From contig NZ_CAMBNZ010000009.1 of NCBI RefSeq assembly GCF_945869175.1, forward strand, positions 1 through 44,681: 44,681 bases of DNA, given 5' to 3'. A model generated the notes under the pieces. The model worked only from the letters and a program-made list of their open reading frames with translations. It was not told the origin of the DNA and made no database searches. The stretch comes from Limnohabitans sp. Rim8 (GTDB taxonomy: Bacteria > Pseudomonadota > Gammaproteobacteria > Burkholderiales > Burkholderiaceae_C). Shown here piece by piece: positions 44,115 to 44,681 of the stretch (position 1 is the stretch's first letter; each line of letters begins with the position of its first letter). The position numbers and the translations under genes were made by a program.

Positions 44115-44191
44115 GCTGGGCGATGCCCCGGCCCTGAAGTTGATCGATCTGGGCAAGGGACGTGGAATCGCAGAAGATTTGAGCCATGAAT

Positions 44192-44225
44192 AAAGCCTCC
44201 CGACTTTGCAATCGGGAGGCTTTTT
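44192..44225. terminator. Bidirectional rho-independent terminator
   Basis: Perfect 12-bp stem AAAGCCTCCCGA (44192-44203) and TCGGGAGGCTTT (44212-44223), with an 8-nt loop and a T-run to 44225. A-rich arms give a T-run on the minus strand as well. It separates the convergent HD-motif gene and rpoD. Confidence 0.92.
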
Positions 44226-44246
44226 GCCTTTGAAGTCCGAGAGGAC

Positions 44247-44681
44247 TTACATCGTGTCGATGAAGCTGCGCAATTTGTCGCTGCGGCTGGGATGCTTGAG
44301 TTTTCGCAGCGCCTTGGCTTCAATTTGGCGGATGCGTTCGCGGGTCACGTCGAACTGCTTGCCCACTTCTTCCAACGTGTGGTCGGTGGACATCTCGATG
44401 CCAAAACGCATGCGCAGCACTTTGGCTTCGCGGGGCGTGAGGCTGTCCAGGATGTCCTTGACCACGTCGCGCAGACCGGCTTGCAGGGCGGCATCGATGG
44501 GCGCGGTGTGCGTGCTGTCTTCGATGAAGTCACCCAAATGGCTGTCATCGTCGTCACCGATCGGCGTTTCCATGGAGATAGGCTCTTTGGCAATCTTCAT
44601 GATCTTGCGAATTTTGTCTTCCGGAATTTCCATGCGCTCGGCCAGAACGCTGGCGTCGGGCTCGTAGCCAAACTCCTGCAA
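44247..44681 (-). CDS. rpoD: RNA polymerase sigma factor RpoD, C-terminal part (runs off window)
   Basis: The last 144 codons of the housekeeping sigma-70 are present; the 5' part lies beyond the right edge. Region 3 ends with ETPIGDDDDSHLGDFIED. Region 4 has SLTPREAKVLRMRFGI and the -35-binding helix-turn-helix TLEEVGKQFDVTRERIRQIE, finishing with KLRSFIDTM. It is the best taxonomic anchor in the window. Transcription ends at the bidirectional terminator at 44192-44225. Confidence 0.97.
   Translation of the reverse strand: MQEFGYEPDASVLAERMEIPEDKIRKIMKIAKEPISMETPIGDDDDSHLGDFIEDSTHTAPIDAALQAGLRDVVKDILDSLTPREAKVLRMRFGIEMSTDHTLEEVGKQFDVTRERIRQIEAKALRKLKHPSRSDKLRSFIDTM

Overview
This 44.7 kb window is GC-rich, densely coded bacterial chromosome. 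The gene content points to a betaproteobacterium of the order Burkholderiales, most likely Comamonadaceae (Limnohabitans, Polaromonas or Rhodoferax-like). The pointers are a pmd-type protocatechuate 4,5-cleavage operon, a nag-type gentisate operon, a VanA oxygenase and a typical RpoD. This placement is from protein character only; no search was run. No tRNA, rRNA, CRISPR array, insertion sequence or integrase was seen. No gap between genes exceeds 300 bp.

Layout. 1-4857 (minus): a phenylpropanoid (ferulate/p-coumarate type) CoA operon of enoyl-CoA hydratase, feruloyl-CoA synthase-like ligase, thiolase, short-chain dehydrogenase and the start of a 4HBT thioesterase. An amidohydrolase (5094, plus) lies divergent to it. 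6.0-10.0 kb: a small hypothetical gene, an MsbA-like ABC exporter, and a chromate transporter with a small partner. 10.2-16.9 kb (plus): a GntR/FCD regulator, a complete Liv-type ABC importer, the VanA oxygenase and a stand-alone [2Fe-2S] ferredoxin. 17.1-24.4 kb: a LysR regulator divergent from ligJ-ligK-ligI-ligA-ligB-ligC and an MFS transporter. 24.4-27.7 kb: an exported alpha/beta hydrolase, a small membrane protein, AroE and a hydroxyisobutyrate-dehydrogenase-like reductase. 27.75-34.65 kb (plus): a TetR regulator, a TRAP transporter, type II dehydroquinate dehydratase, a second shikimate dehydrogenase, an HPPD-like protein and a 3-dehydroshikimate dehydratase-like TIM barrel. 34.7-36.3 kb: a Crp/Fnr-like gene without its DNA-binding domain, and an aldo/keto reductase. 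36.4-40.0 kb (minus): 3-hydroxybenzoate 6-hydroxylase, gentisate dioxygenase, fumarylpyruvate hydrolase and maleylpyruvate isomerase. 40.2 kb to the end: PaaZ, a YkgJ-type cysteine-cluster protein, an HD-motif protein, a bidirectional terminator and the 3' end of rpoD.

How it works together (inference). The window reads as an aromatic-acid catabolic island converging on protocatechuate. Ferulate-type acids would be shortened by CoA-dependent beta-oxidation to vanillate-type acids. VanA would demethylate vanillate to protocatechuate. Shikimate or quinate would reach protocatechuate through dehydroshikimate. The lig operon would then open the ring at 4,5 and yield pyruvate and oxaloacetate. 3-Hydroxybenzoate has a separate gentisate route. 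Each branch has its own importer or regulator.

The least ordinary points are: VanA paired with only the ferredoxin domain of its usual VanB reductase; a 3-dehydroshikimate dehydratase whose usual C-terminal HPPD-like domain is a separate upstream gene that appears to have lost metal ligands; a thiolase and a CouO/PhdC-like amidohydrolase side by side in the phenylpropanoid cluster; and paired candidate operators for the TetR and GntR regulators.
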